From: an uncultured Eubacteriales bacterium
Lineage (GTDB): Bacteria; Bacillota; Clostridia; Lachnospirales; Lachnospiraceae
DNA length: 39,036 nucleotides
Assembly (NCBI GenBank): GCA_900316755.1
Contig: ONED01000011.1
Coordinates: 1-39,036 of the forward strand
Direction of reading: 5' to 3'
Each line of letters begins with the position of its first letter. Position 1 is the first letter of the stretch. This document shows positions 1 to 9,058 of the stretch, piece by piece. Below the pieces are notes generated by a model. It ran no database searches and was not told the DNA's origin. It saw nothing but the letters and a program-made list of their open reading frames with translations. The translations under genes and the position numbers were made by a program.

Positions 1-147
1 ATGCATCCGTCTAGACTTTCTACAATCCTGAGCCTTGCCATTTGAGCATACGGTTTATCTGAAAATCTGAGGTTGCTCAGACAACTTTTTGATAGATGCC
101 TTTTCAAAAAACGGAGTGCAAGAAAATACAAGAAGATTGCAGATAAA

Positions 148-185
148 AGAAAAAGCCCTTGGCAGCGGCGTGTGTGCCGACTGCC
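148..185 (-). terminator. Intrinsic terminator ending the fucose uptake/isomerase operon
   Basis: Read on the minus strand, GGCAG and CGGC pair with GCCG and CTGCC around an ACACAC loop, with one bulged T. The stem is followed by AAGGGCTTTTTCTTTT. It lies about 65 bp past the fucU stop codon, the expected place for the end of the operon. I recognise nothing further between position 1 and about 147. Confidence 0.7.
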
Positions 186-250
186 TCAGGCTCAGTGAGA
201 CCGTTTTCGCTATTGCGACAGCTCTTTTTTGTTTCTTCTTTCTGCTTACA

Positions 251-697
251 TCAGTCTGTTACAACACCCTTTTGCAGCATTACATTTGCGTAAATCGCAG
301 ATTCGCCCGTGGCAATAATCGCATAGGCTGTTTTTGCTTCCTCATAAAAAGCAAACCGCTCAATATTTCCGATTGCCTCACTGCCGCGCGCATCATGCTT
401 TGTCACGATTTCGCGATACGTATCCCAAATCGGCGTCTCTACTTTTCCCACATCATTTGGCATTAACTGCATCAGGTTCACCGGTTTTTCCACATAAGTA
501 TCCAGTGGGAATACCTGCAGAATCGCATCCAGAATTTCCGGCACGCCATGTCCGTCACAACGGATTACAATTGCATCTTTTCCCATGGATTCAGACGGAA
601 AATTGCCGTCCGCAATCACCAGACGGTCGCTGTGTCCCATTTCACACAACACCTTTAATAATTCCGGCGATAAAATCTTTGGAATTCCTTTTAACAT
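251..697 (-). CDS. fucU: L-fucose mutarotase (RbsD/FucU family)
   Basis: Interconverts alpha and beta anomers of L-fucose in the cytoplasm so that the isomerase receives its preferred form. The 148-residue length fits the RbsD/FucU family. The N-terminal MLKGIPKILSPELL and the conserved GHSDRLVIADGNFP segment (about residues 21-34, containing the family's catalytic His and Asp) are typical of FucU rather than RbsD. The ATG is preceded by AAGGAG at normal spacing. It is the last gene of the operon, 21 bp after fucI, which supports fucose rather than ribose as substrate. Nothing is odd about the gene. Confidence is high from motif and context together. Confidence 0.93.
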   Translation of the reverse strand: MLKGIPKILSPELLKVLCEMGHSDRLVIADGNFPSESMGKDAIVIRCDGHGVPEILDAILQVFPLDTYVEKPVNLMQLMPNDVGKVETPIWDTYREIVTKHDARGSEAIGNIERFAFYEEAKTAYAIIATGESAIYANVMLQKGVVTD

Positions 698-718
698 TTC
701 TTATCTCCTTCTCATTTC

Positions 719-2518
719 TTATTTATAGAATGGTCCGTATGCCTTGCATGCTCTGTAATCTGCAGCTTCCTTGTCCATACCGAATGCATTCCAAGCTGCC
801 GGTCTGAAAATCTTTTCATCCGGAACATTGTGCATACATACCGGAATACGAAGCATAGAGCACATCGTAATCAAGTCAGCGCCAATGTGTCCGTAAGAAA
901 TTGCACCGTGGTTTGCACCCCAGTTATTCATAACATCAAATGCAGTCTTGAATGGGCTTCCTTCCTTGCCATCGCATCTCGGAGCGAACCAGGTACATGG
1001 CCATGTATAGTCTGTTCTCTTCCACAATACATCGGATACTTTGTCCGGTAAGTTTACCGTCCATCCTTCTGCAATCTGAAGAACCGGTCCCAATCCTTTT
1101 ACCAGATTCAGACGAATCATCGTTGCCGGCATTTCTGCTCTTGTAAGGAAACGAGAAGAGAATCCGCCTCCTCGGAAATATCCGTTGTCGGCTGCGTTCC
1201 ACGTAGTAGCTGCCATAACCGTATCCTGGTCTGCTTTTGTCATTTCATACCACGGTTTCATAACTGCGTTTCCGTCAGCGTCTTTTACTTCTCCACAAGC
1301 ATCCAGACAGCATGCACCGGAGTTAATCAGGTGAATAAATCCATCTGCTTCTTTTGCCTTTCCTGCAATCTCATATCCGGTGACTCTCTTTACTGCGTCT
1401 CCACTCCAATATGTACGAACGTCTGCGAACATCTGTGCACGGTTTGTCAAAAGTTTCATGAACAGCATGCCAAGGCCGTTTAATACGTCATTCTCGGTTG
1501 CAAGGATGTATGGTTCTCTTGCGCCATTCCAGTCAAAGGAAGTATTTAAAACTGCCTCTGCAAAGTCCCCGTTCGGATAGAAGTCCGTCCATTGTCTCTG
1601 TCCCTGGAAACCACCTGCGATGGCATTGTGTCCAACCATTTCTTCTTCGCGGCCTTCCGGAAGGTTCGGATTTCCGTTCATCAGGTCTTTGATAATCACT
1701 GCCATCTTTACTACAAACTCGAATTGTTCTTCTTTCACTTCGTCGCTCTTTCTTACAGAGTCCGGATTCTTGTCAAATCCCATGTTACATTTTTCTTTTG
1801 CCCATGCAAGTGCTTTCTGGAATTCTGCCTCATCGTAAATTCCTTCTGTCATACGACGGATAATCTCTACCTCATCCACAGATTCTACACGCATTCCCAG
1901 ATAGCTCTCCATGAAATCAGAATCAATAATAGATCCGCCGATACCCATACAGATAGAACCAATCTGCAGGTATGATTTTCCTCTCATCGTAGCCGCTGCT
2001 ACAGCAGCACGTCCGAATCTTAATAATTTCTCTTTAATGTCATCGCCAATGGTATCATCATCTGCATCCACTACGTCATGTCCGTAGATACCGAATGCCG
2101 GAAGTCCCTTTTGTGCATGTGTAGCAAGCACAGAAGCAAGGTATACTGCTCCCGGTCTTTCTGTTGCATTCAATCCCCAAACGCCTTTAATCGTCGTCGG
2201 ATCCATGTCCATTGTCTCAGATCCATAGCACCAGCATGGTGTTACGGTCAGCGTGATAGCAACTCCTTCTTTTCGGAACTTTGCTTCGCAGGCTGCAGCC
2301 TCTGCAACACGTCCGATTGTCGTATCTGCGATTACTACTTTTACCGGTTCCCCGTTTGAGTACTTTAAGTTCTCTTCAAACAGTTTTGCAGCTGCCTTTG
2401 CCATGCCCATCGTCTGATCTTCCAGACTCTCACGCACCTTCAAAGGTCCTCTTCTCCCATCAATTGTCGGTCTGATTCCGATTACCGGATAATCCCCAAT
2501 AAGTCTACTTTTTGCCAT
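719..2518 (-). CDS. fucI: L-fucose isomerase
   Basis: Converts L-fucose to L-fuculose, the first catabolic step, using Mn2+. The protein is 599 residues, close to the roughly 590 of the E. coli enzyme. It begins with the family-typical [17 protein letters not shown] stretch. Probable metal ligands lie in [11 protein letters not shown] (Glu) and FADVRTYW (Asp), with a His in the late [11 protein letters not shown] segment, as in characterised FucI. AAGGAGG precedes the ATG. It is transcribed with the upstream kinase (14-bp gap to its stop) and with downstream fucU. The residue assignments are by analogy with the family; the family call itself is secure. Confidence 0.96.
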   Translation of the reverse strand: MAKSRLIGDYPVIGIRPTIDGRRGPLKVRESLEDQTMGMAKAAAKLFEENLKYSNGEPVKVVIADTTIGRVAEAAACEAKFRKEGVAITLTVTPCWCYGSETMDMDPTTIKGVWGLNATERPGAVYLASVLATHAQKGLPAFGIYGHDVVDADDDTIGDDIKEKLLRFGRAAVAAATMRGKSYLQIGSICMGIGGSIIDSDFMESYLGMRVESVDEVEIIRRMTEGIYDEAEFQKALAWAKEKCNMGFDKNPDSVRKSDEVKEEQFEFVVKMAVIIKDLMNGNPNLPEGREEEMVGHNAIAGGFQGQRQWTDFYPNGDFAEAVLNTSFDWNGAREPYILATENDVLNGLGMLFMKLLTNRAQMFADVRTYWSGDAVKRVTGYEIAGKAKEADGFIHLINSGACCLDACGEVKDADGNAVMKPWYEMTKADQDTVMAATTWNAADNGYFRGGGFSSRFLTRAEMPATMIRLNLVKGLGPVLQIAEGWTVNLPDKVSDVLWKRTDYTWPCTWFAPRCDGKEGSPFKTAFDVMNNWGANHGAISYGHIGADLITMCSMLRIPVCMHNVPDEKIFRPAAWNAFGMDKEAADYRACKAYGPFYK

Positions 2519-2532
2519 TTTTGTTTCCTCCT

Positions 2533-4011
2533 TTATTCTTGTATAATGGTTTTAAATTTTTCATATGCAACATCCCATTTTTCCTTGTCTTGTGGGAAAT
2601 ACTCATATGTTTGTTCTGATTTTGCAACGATTTGGCGAGCTTCTTTTACATCTTTGATTTCGCCAAGTGAAATAAGCTGTACTGCAATGTTACCCAGTGC
2701 TGTCGCTTCTACCGGTCCCGCTAATACTTTACGGTTACTTGCGCTGGCAGTCATCTGACAGAGCAGCCTGCTCTGGATGCCGCCTCCTATCATGTTTATC
2801 ATGTTGAAGTGCTTACCGGTACATGCTTCTATCTGCTCCAGTGTATAGCGGTATTTGAGTGCCAGACTCTGATTGATACAGCACATGATATCGCCTATGG
2901 TCTCCGGCACTTTTTGTCCGGTTCTCTCACAGAATTTACGTATTCTGCCCGGAATATCACCGGCAGTATTAAATTCCGGTGAATCCGGATCAATAAAGCT
3001 AGGGAAAGGCTCCGCCTGCTGTGCCATAACCTCAAGTTCTCCAAACCCGTATTCTTTTCCTTCGCGAATCCATTGTCGCCGGCTTTCCTGTGCCAGCCAT
3101 AATCCAATGATGTTTTTCAGGAAGGTATAGGTATCGCCGTATCCTCCCTCATTGCTCACATCAAATGCAAAGGATGTCTCATTGATGACCGGTTTTTTCA
3201 ACTCAGTTCCAAACAAACTCCATGTACCGCAGCTGATGAACATAAAGTCTTCTTCCTCTGTCGGAACTGCCACGACTGCACTCTGCGTATCATGACTTGC
3301 CACTGCGACCACTTTCGCCGGTTTGATTCCCAGCTCTTCGCAGATTTTTTCACTGATTTCTCCTACCACTGTACCGCTTGATACAATTTCAGGGAAAATC
3401 CCCTTTGGAATCGAAAGCGCGTCCAGAATCTCTTCTGACCACTTTTGCTTTTTTGCATCCATCAACTGGGTGGTTGTTACCATTGTATATTCGGCTTTCT
3501 TTTCCCCTGTGAGAAAATAATTGAATAAATCGGGGGTTAAGAGCATTGTTTTTGCTCTTTCTAAAAGCCAAGGTCTGTCTTGTACTAAAGAATACAACTG
3601 GAATATGGTATTGAAATTATTAAACTGAATTCCTGTCAGATGATAAAGCTCCTCTTTTGGAATTTTCTGAAATACCTCTTCCTGTCGTCCCACTGTTCTG
3701 TCATCCCGATAGTGTACGGCACTTTCCAATAGCACACCTTGTTCATCCAAGAGACCAAAGTCAACTCCCCAGGTGTCGATTCCAACACTTTCAAATCCAC
3801 CCCTCTGTTTGGCTTTGATGATTCCCTGTTTAATTTCAAAGAACTGCCTCAGAGTATCCCAGTACATCGTGTCCCCAATCATAACCGGGTCGTTTGAAAA
3901 TCTGTGGACTTCCTCCATCACGATTTTCCCATCTTCCAATCTTCCCAGGATGGCTCTTCCGCTGGAAGCTCCAAAATCAAACGCGAGAACCTGTTTTTTT
4001 TCTTCTTTCAA
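2533..4011 (-). CDS. FGGY-family sugar kinase, RhaB-like, probable L-fuculokinase
   Basis: Predicted to phosphorylate L-fuculose at O1 to L-fuculose-1-phosphate with ATP. The 492-residue protein resembles rhamnulokinase: an N-terminal [12 protein letters not shown] phosphate loop, [13 protein letters not shown], a mid-protein CGTWSLFG, and a C-terminal [14 protein letters not shown]. Its place between the fucose transporter and fucI suggests fuculose as the real substrate. The start is probably TTG at 4011: AAAGGAGG lies 7 bp upstream, whereas an earlier in-frame TTG at 4029 overlaps that ribosome site. The rare start may keep expression low. A second RhaB-type kinase sits at 25203-26603 next to rhaA, so the two paralogues appear to have divided the work. 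Fuculose specificity is inferred from context. Confidence 0.85.
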   Translation of the reverse strand: MKEEKKQVLAFDFGASSGRAILGRLEDGKIVMEEVHRFSNDPVMIGDTMYWDTLRQFFEIKQGIIKAKQRGGFESVGIDTWGVDFGLLDEQGVLLESAVHYRDDRTVGRQEEVFQKIPKEELYHLTGIQFNNFNTIFQLYSLVQDRPWLLERAKTMLLTPDLFNYFLTGEKKAEYTMVTTTQLMDAKKQKWSEEILDALSIPKGIFPEIVSSGTVVGEISEKICEELGIKPAKVVAVASHDTQSAVVAVPTEEEDFMFISCGTWSLFGTELKKPVINETSFAFDVSNEGGYGDTYTFLKNIIGLWLAQESRRQWIREGKEYGFGELEVMAQQAEPFPSFIDPDSPEFNTAGDIPGRIRKFCERTGQKVPETIGDIMCCINQSLALKYRYTLEQIEACTGKHFNMINMIGGGIQSRLLCQMTASASNRKVLAGPVEATALGNIAVQLISLGEIKDVKEARQIVAKSEQTYEYFPQDKEKWDVAYEKFKTIIQE

Positions 4012-4032
4012 ACCTGTTCCTCCTTTCAAGAT

Positions 4033-4072
4033 AGAATGGAGTGGGATTAGTTAAACCCCACTCCACCATTCT
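4033..4072 (-). promoter_or_regulatory. Intercistronic stem-loop between binding protein and kinase genes
   Basis: Arms AGAATGGAGTGGG (4033-4045) and CCCACTCCACCATTCT (4057-4072) pair with a 3-nt bulge to make a long GC-rich hairpin. No T-run follows on the minus strand, so it looks like an mRNA-stabilising or processing element rather than a full terminator. Such hairpins commonly keep binding-protein mRNA more abundant than the distal genes. The structure is seen; the role is inferred. Confidence 0.55.
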
Positions 4073-4128
4073 TTAGAATCTAAGTCATCCCATTCTCTTA
4101 TTCAATCTTATAAAATCGTTAATGCAAA

Positions 4129-5199
4129 TTATCCTTCGTAAACGAGGTTCTTCTTAACCATATCGTCTACGTTCGTTGCATCCCACCAAGCACCCGGAAT
4201 TGCAACGTTCTTCTCTACAGTTTTTCCTTCAATTGCATTGATACACTGAAGAACTGCATTGTATCCAATCTGGAAAGAATCCTGAGCTACAGAACCAACT
4301 AACTTAGCTCCGCTTGTAGCCTTCATCCATTCAATCTGCTTTGTACCTGCGTCAAATCCACAGAATTTTACTGCATCATATTTTCCGCCTGCTGCTGCAA
4401 TTGCATCAGAAACCTGTTTTACAACACCTTCATTTGACATAAAGATTGCTTTTGCACCTTTTTCATAGAGAGCTTCCAGAGCGTCTTTGTATGCGTTGTT
4501 TGCATCACCCGGTTTTACTTCTTTTGCAATTGTGTATTTGCCCTTTGTTGCTTCATCAGCATCTGCAAGTTCTTTGAATTTTTCTTCAAATCCGCCTGCA
4601 CGGTCGATACCTGTCTGAGTTTCATCATGCTGGATGATACCTACTACATAGTTTCCGTCAGAACTTGCAATTTCATCTTTAATTGCTTTGAAGAAATTCT
4701 CAGCTGCAACACCTGCTGCCAATGTGTTACTTGTAGCAACAGAAGCCTCAATCGGGTTCTTTCCTTTTGCATCAAGAGCATCTACGTCTGCTGCCCAGAT
4801 ACCTGAGTCAAACTGAACTACAGGAATCTTCTTGTCATAAGCCTGAGAAAGCAGGTCTGTGAAACCTTCACCGATGGTTGCAAGTACAAGACCATCTACA
4901 TTGTTAGAAAGAGCTGTCTGAACCATCTCTACCTGAGACGGAAGATCTTTTGCGCTTTCACTTGCAGGTCCACGGAATGTAATTGTGTAGCCATTCTCTT
5001 CTGCAGCTGCCTCAGCTCCTGCCTTTACTGACTGCCAGAATGCATGTGATTCACCCTTTGCTACTACAGCAATTGTTTTTCCACCTGTCTTATCTCCGCC
5101 GCCTTCGTTAGAAGTTTCCTTGCTTCCACAAGCTGCAAGCATTCCTACTGCAAGCGTTGCTGAAAGAACTACTGTTACCACTTTCTTTAAATTTTTCAT
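4129..5199 (-). CDS. Sugar ABC transporter substrate-binding lipoprotein (RbsB-like), probable fucose
   Basis: Extracytoplasmic binding protein tethered by a lipid. The 356-residue product starts with a Lys-containing signal peptide ending in a lipobox MLAAC (Cys at residue 24), followed by a Ser/Gly/Glu linker. The mature part has the periplasmic-binding-protein type I layout (Peripla_BP_4 family), including TIAVVAKGESHAFWQSVKAGA and a hinge-strand pattern typical of RbsB-like proteins. Start ATG follows AGGAGG. It sits downstream of the permease and upstream of the kinase and fucI, so L-fucose is the likely ligand, though rhamnose or a related 6-deoxysugar cannot be excluded. A palindromic stem-loop precedes the gene and another follows it. 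Confidence 0.9.
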   Translation of the reverse strand: MKNLKKVVTVVLSATLAVGMLAACGSKETSNEGGGDKTGGKTIAVVAKGESHAFWQSVKAGAEAAAEENGYTITFRGPASESAKDLPSQVEMVQTALSNNVDGLVLATIGEGFTDLLSQAYDKKIPVVQFDSGIWAADVDALDAKGKNPIEASVATSNTLAAGVAAENFFKAIKDEIASSDGNYVVGIIQHDETQTGIDRAGGFEEKFKELADADEATKGKYTIAKEVKPGDANNAYKDALEALYEKGAKAIFMSNEGVVKQVSDAIAAAGGKYDAVKFCGFDAGTKQIEWMKATSGAKLVGSVAQDSFQIGYNAVLQCINAIEGKTVEKNVAIPGAWWDATNVDDMVKKNLVYEG

Positions 5200-5226
5200 A
5201 ATTATATTACCTCCTGTTTTTTATTT

Positions 5227-5247
5227 ATAACCTTTTAAAAAGGTTAT
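5227..5247 (-). promoter_or_regulatory. Near-perfect palindrome upstream of the binding-protein gene
   Basis: ATAACCTTTT and AAAAGGTTAT flank a single base, making a 10-bp inverted repeat in the permease/binding-protein gap, just before the AGGAGG ribosome site. It may be an RNA stem that protects the 5' end of the binding-protein message, or a weak attenuator. The gap (5200-5288) holds no other recognised feature. Confidence 0.4.
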
Positions 5248-5288
5248 TTTCTTATTTAGTTGTATTCAAGAATGAGATTCCATAGTAC

Positions 5289-6311
5289 TTAGCCTTTTTT
5301 TTCTGCTTTCACAGGTTTTTCTACTTTAACCTTGTTCTGGTTTTTTGTTTTGAGGATATCCATCAATACTGCCACAACAACAATGATACCAGTCAATACA
5401 TATGTAACATAAGTAGAGTTAAGATTCAGGTTAAACTTCGCAAGAACCATATTCAATCCGTTACGGATGACAACCAGAAGAGCTGCACCAATTACAGAAC
5501 CTGAAACAGATGCAACACCACCTGCGGCACTGGTACCACCGATATAAACGCCTGCGATTGCATCCAGTTCCATTCCGTTTCCGGTTGCTGCTGCAACGGT
5601 CGGGAATGCTGCGGACCAGAAAATTGCTGCAACACCGGCTGCTAGTCCGGAAATTGTATAAGCAAGAATCTTATACCGATCCGTATTGATACCGGAAAGT
5701 CTCGTCGCCTCTTCATTACTTCCAATTGCAAGAATATATCTTCCTGCCTTATTCTTGTACATCACATACATGCAGATGAGCATCAGTCCGATTACCCAGA
5801 TGATTCCGGTCGGAATTCCGTTTGCATTTGAGAATAAGTGATTATACCATGTATTGGATGGGAAGAAGATATTCGGGTCTGCCACGATTAATGCGGAAAG
5901 ACCTCTGGAGAACATCATCGTTCCCAAAGTAGCTATAAAGTTCGGTACTTTCAGTTTTGCCACCAAAAGTCCGTTAACAAATCCGAAAAATAAACCAATT
6001 GTAATCATAATCGGAATCGTTGCCCAAAGCGGAACCAGACCTGATGTATACATCTTACCGGAAACAACTGCAGATGCAATACAAACTGTTCCGATGGAGA
6101 GGTCAATACCTCCCGTAGCAATTACAAAAGTAACACCAAGGCTCATGATTGCATAAGGTGCAAGAGACTGAGCCATACTTATAATATTATACTTGTCAAT
6201 AAAGTTTGGGTTGAACGCACAAAATACGGCAACCAGTACCAGCATCGCAAACAGAATGATAATGTTTTGCTGAAGCTTGAAGTGTTTATGTGCTTTATCG
6301 TTAGATTTCAT
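5289..6311 (-). CDS. Sugar ABC transporter permease (RbsC/AraH type)
   Basis: Membrane-spanning part of the sugar importer. The 340-residue protein is strongly hydrophobic with about eight to ten predicted membrane segments, starting at IIILFAMLVLVAVFCAF. It contains the family-typical APYAIMSLGVTFVIATGGIDLS segment (the BPD_transp_2 signature) and the cytoplasmic ATPase-contact loop IGSNEEATRLSGI. The C-terminus is Lys-rich. AAAGGA precedes the ATG. It lies between the ATPase gene and the binding-protein gene of the same operon. Substrate specificity comes only from the neighbours. Confidence 0.93.
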   Translation of the reverse strand: MKSNDKAHKHFKLQQNIIILFAMLVLVAVFCAFNPNFIDKYNIISMAQSLAPYAIMSLGVTFVIATGGIDLSIGTVCIASAVVSGKMYTSGLVPLWATIPIMITIGLFFGFVNGLLVAKLKVPNFIATLGTMMFSRGLSALIVADPNIFFPSNTWYNHLFSNANGIPTGIIWVIGLMLICMYVMYKNKAGRYILAIGSNEEATRLSGINTDRYKILAYTISGLAAGVAAIFWSAAFPTVAAATGNGMELDAIAGVYIGGTSAAGGVASVSGSVIGAALLVVIRNGLNMVLAKFNLNLNSTYVTYVLTGIIVVVAVLMDILKTKNQNKVKVEKPVKAEKKG

Positions 6312-6366
6312 AACTAATCTGTCCTTTCTTAAACAAATTTTGGTTTGGAAAATGCCTTATGCACGC

Positions 6367-7860
6367 TCAATCACGCATGGTAGCATATTTCATAATTTCT
6401 TCCTGAGTAGCATCTTTGATGTCAAGATTTCCGGTTACCCGGCCTTCACACATCACCACTACCCTGTCACTCAATCGTTGGATTTCCGCAAGTTCTGAAG
6501 AAATCATAATGATTGATTTTCCTTCCTCGGCAAGTTTCTCCATCAACTCGTACATCTCACTTTTTGCGCCGATATCAATTCCTCTGGTCGGTTCATCAAA
6601 AATAAAAATATCTGAGTCTTTCATAAGCCATCTTGCAACAATTACCTTCTGCTGATTTCCTCCGGAAAGGTTCTTAAGCAGCTGCTCCATGGAAGGTGTC
6701 TTGGTCTTAAGCATCTGATTATATTCTGCAGAAGACTCTCTCATCTTATCATCCTGAATCCATCCGTTATTCACAAAGTTATCGACAGAAGCAATCGTCG
6801 TATTCTCGGAAACCGATTTCATCAGCATCAGGCCATACCGTTTTCTGTCCTCAGAGAGATAACAGATACCATTCTTTACTGCCTGCTCCGGCGTCTTGAT
6901 ATCTACTTTCTCGCCATTGATATAGATTTCTCCGCTGTCCTTTGCGTCTGCACCATAAATTGCTCTTGCCACTTCTGTTCTGCCGGCACCCATCAGACCT
7001 GCAAATCCTAAAATCTCACCTTTGTGCAATTTAAAGCTGACATCCTTCACTTCTTTTCCGGCATTCAGATGTTTTACTTCAAGCACAACCGGTGCATCTT
7101 TCTTTACGTTGCTCTCTTCTTTCTTGTCTCCGTAAATCACACGACCTACCATCATCTTCACGATGTCTTCTTTGGTAGTCTCTGCAGTATTTACTGTGTT
7201 AATGTACTCTCCGTCACGCATAACCGTCACTCTGTCCGAAATACGGTTAATCTCATCCATACGATGAGAAATATAAATCATACCGATTCCTTTTTTCTTG
7301 AGGTCATTCATAATCTTGAAGAGTTCCTCTACCTCCGGCTGCGTCAATGCTGCAGTAGGCTCATCCAACACTAACAGCTTACAGTCGTGGGAAACCGCCT
7401 TGGCAATCTCTACCATCTGCTGTTTTCCGACCGTCAGCGTTCCAAGCTGAACAGAAGGCTCGATGTTTACACCGATCTTTTCAAACAGTGCCGCAGCATC
7501 TCTTTCCATCTTTTTGTCGTCAATCATGATACCTTTTTTCGGCTCACGCCCGATGTAAATGTTTTGCGCAACCGTGAGATGATTCATCATGTTCAATTCT
7601 TGATGAATCACACTGATTCCGGCTTTCTGTGACTCTGCAATGTTCGAAAAGTTCACCGGCTCAGAAAAATAAATAATCTCTCCACCGTCTCTCTTATGAA
7701 TCCCGCAAAGAACTTTCACAAGGGTAGACTTGCCGGCTCCGTTCTCTCCCATCAGGGCATGAACCTCGCCTGCGCGTAGTTCAAATTGCACCGATTTCAA
7801 AGCATGAACGCCGGAAAACCGCTTTTCGATATCCTTCATCTGTAAGATAACTTCACTCAT
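6367..7860 (-). CDS. Sugar ABC transporter ATP-binding protein, two ABC domains (RbsA/MglA type)
   Basis: Energises sugar import. The 497-residue protein has two fused nucleotide-binding domains. Domain 1 has Walker A GENGAGKST, a divergent signature TVGKQQ and Walker B LLVLDEPTAAL. Domain 2 has a degenerate Walker A GLMGAGRTE, signature LSGGNQQK and Walker B IFIFDEPTRGID. This asymmetry is normal for monosaccharide importers of this class. The ATG at 7860 is favoured because AGGAG lies 9 bp upstream; an in-frame TTG six bases earlier is too close to it. First gene of the fucose operon, behind the promoter at 7946-7974. Confidence 0.94.
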   Translation of the reverse strand: MSEVILQMKDIEKRFSGVHALKSVQFELRAGEVHALMGENGAGKSTLVKVLCGIHKRDGGEIIYFSEPVNFSNIAESQKAGISVIHQELNMMNHLTVAQNIYIGREPKKGIMIDDKKMERDAAALFEKIGVNIEPSVQLGTLTVGKQQMVEIAKAVSHDCKLLVLDEPTAALTQPEVEELFKIMNDLKKKGIGMIYISHRMDEINRISDRVTVMRDGEYINTVNTAETTKEDIVKMMVGRVIYGDKKEESNVKKDAPVVLEVKHLNAGKEVKDVSFKLHKGEILGFAGLMGAGRTEVARAIYGADAKDSGEIYINGEKVDIKTPEQAVKNGICYLSEDRKRYGLMLMKSVSENTTIASVDNFVNNGWIQDDKMRESSAEYNQMLKTKTPSMEQLLKNLSGGNQQKVIVARWLMKDSDIFIFDEPTRGIDIGAKSEMYELMEKLAEEGKSIIMISSELAEIQRLSDRVVVMCEGRVTGNLDIKDATQEEIMKYATMRD

Positions 7861-7892
7861 ATCCAAAAGCTCCTTTCCTTATTTGTTACATT

Positions 7893-7967
7893 TTGCACAA
7901 TAATGCGTTTTCAAACAATTCTTTATTGTTTGTTTTCATGATAGTATCATACCACTTTATTGTGCAA
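7893..7967. promoter_or_regulatory. Inverted operator-like repeats in the transporter control region
   Basis: TTGCACAATAA (7893-7903) is repeated exactly in inverted orientation as TTATTGTGCAA (7957-7967). The second copy lies inside the promoter spacer and the first lies in the leader, 64 bp apart. A smaller inverted pair, CAAACAAT/ATTGTTTG, sits between them (7912-7932). The arrangement suits a regulator that bridges two sites, probably the adjacent AraC protein or the DeoR protein. The binding factor is not known. Confidence 0.5.
7900..7914 (-). promoter_or_regulatory. cre-like catabolite repression site in the transporter leader
   Basis: The minus-strand sequence TTGAAAACGCATTAT matches the Gram-positive cre consensus WTGNAANCGNWNNCW at all but one position (A for the late C). 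It lies downstream of the predicted transcription start, a position compatible with CcpA roadblock repression. Confidence 0.35.
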
Positions 7968-7974
7968 TTTGCAA
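7946..7974 (-). promoter_or_regulatory. Promoter of the fucose transporter operon
   Basis: On the minus strand, -35 TTGCAA (7969-7974) and -10 TATGAT (7946-7951) are separated by exactly 17 bp. It points into the ABC ATPase gene, leaving a leader of roughly 80 nt with the hairpin and cre-like site. Confidence 0.6.
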
Positions 7975-8032
7975 GAACTACAAATTGCCTTGTTTGTAGA
8001 GCAAGATTATTCAATTTTTTTCACTATAAAGA

Positions 8033-8061
8033 TTGACATATCCCTTTTTTCCCTTTAATAT
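8033..8061 (+). promoter_or_regulatory. Promoter of the AraC-family regulator gene
   Basis: A consensus -35 TTGACA (8033-8038), 17-bp spacer and -10 TAATAT (8056-8061) lie 26 bp before the ATG at 8088. It diverges from the transporter promoter. Confidence 0.7.
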
Positions 8062-8087
8062 AGAAAAAAACAGAAAGAGGGAACACC

Positions 8088-8960
8088 ATGGAAATTCTTC
8101 ATCGTTATGACAGCGCTGAGCGTCAGCATTATCTCTTCCGACATCATTATGCATTCAAATTAAAGCCACGACTTTTATACACCGGCGACTTAAAAAAAAG
8201 AGAAGGATGGTCTGAAAAACCGCACAGGCACGCATTTTGTGAAATCATATTTATCGCAGACGGGAGCGGACACGTCATAATCGAAAAAGAAGAATATGAT
8301 GTCAAACGCGGGGATATCATTATCTATAATCCCGGAGTTCTTCATGCAGAAAAAAGTAGCGAGAGCGAACCATTGGAAATAAAATTCATGGCCTTGGACC
8401 GTCTGGAGATTACGGATTTACCTAAAAATCATCTCTTACCTCCGGAATATGATTTTATCTATTCTGCCGGGGAATATGCCGATTTGTTTCAGGAAAAATT
8501 CAACCAGATGAGTGCTGAATTTGAAATTTCCGATGTCTTTTATGTGGAAATTGCAGAAAGCATCGCACGGACACTGGTGATGTACATTCTTCGAATCATT
8601 GACCACTGTAAAGAAAATTCTTCCCTGTTCGGCAGCAACAAGAATTTCAATCTTGCATTGCAGTATATCAACGAAAATTACCGCAACGAACTATCTCTGG
8701 AAACCATTGCCTCTAATTGCTTTTTGAACAAGTACTATCTTTCCCACCTGTTCACTCGACTGCAAGGAATGAGCATTGGAAAATATATTCTGAGTCTGCG
8801 CATGAGCGAAGCCAAACGACGGCTTCTAAACACTAATGATTCTGTGGCTCTTATCGGAAACAGCGTTGGATTTCACGATACAGGGCATTTTTGCAGAATT
8901 TTCAAAAAGGAAACCGGGTTAACTCCATTGCAATACCGGAAGCATAATGTAAATCAATAA
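8088..8960 (+). CDS. AraC-family transcriptional regulator, cupin sensor, next to the fucose transporter
   Basis: Predicted DNA-binding regulator. The 290-residue protein has an N-terminal cupin-like ligand domain (KPHRHAFCEIIFIADGSG with metal/sugar-pocket-type His residues, then GDIIIYNPGVLH) and a C-terminal double helix-turn-helix (about residues 190-285) ending GFHDTGHFCRIFKKETGLTP, the AraC signature. The ATG is preceded by AGAGGG. It is divergent from the transporter operon across about 225 bp that contain inverted repeats, so it likely responds to fucose or a derivative and controls uptake. Whether it activates or represses cannot be read from the sequence. Confidence 0.9.
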   Translation: MEILHRYDSAERQHYLFRHHYAFKLKPRLLYTGDLKKREGWSEKPHRHAFCEIIFIADGSGHVIIEKEEYDVKRGDIIIYNPGVLHAEKSSESEPLEIKFMALDRLEITDLPKNHLLPPEYDFIYSAGEYADLFQEKFNQMSAEFEISDVFYVEIAESIARTLVMYILRIIDHCKENSSLFGSNKNFNLALQYINENYRNELSLETIASNCFLNKYYLSHLFTRLQGMSIGKYILSLRMSEAKRRLLNTNDSVALIGNSVGFHDTGHFCRIFKKETGLTPLQYRKHNVNQ

Positions 8961-9010
8961 ATGTCCCATTTTTGCTACTGATGTGACCCGTCAGATAGGA
9001 AGAATAAAAA

Positions 9011-9046
9011 GCCTCTGTGAATCTGCTGAATTCACAGAGGCGTTTT
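9011..9046. terminator. Bidirectional terminator between the AraC gene and the BMC operon
   Basis: Perfect 12-bp arms GCCTCTGTGAAT (9011-9022) and ATTCACAGAGGC (9030-9041) enclose a 7-nt loop. The plus strand continues GTTTTAG and the minus strand has AAAAA/TTTTT next to the stem. It can serve both the AraC gene and the convergent BMC operon ending in the DeoR gene. Confidence 0.85.
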
Positions 9047-9058
9047 AGTTATTCACTT

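Noticed and set aside
89-807. Open frames on the plus strand over fucU and the fucI end
   Set aside because: They are read on the opposite strand of well-supported genes, and the residues show no known family.
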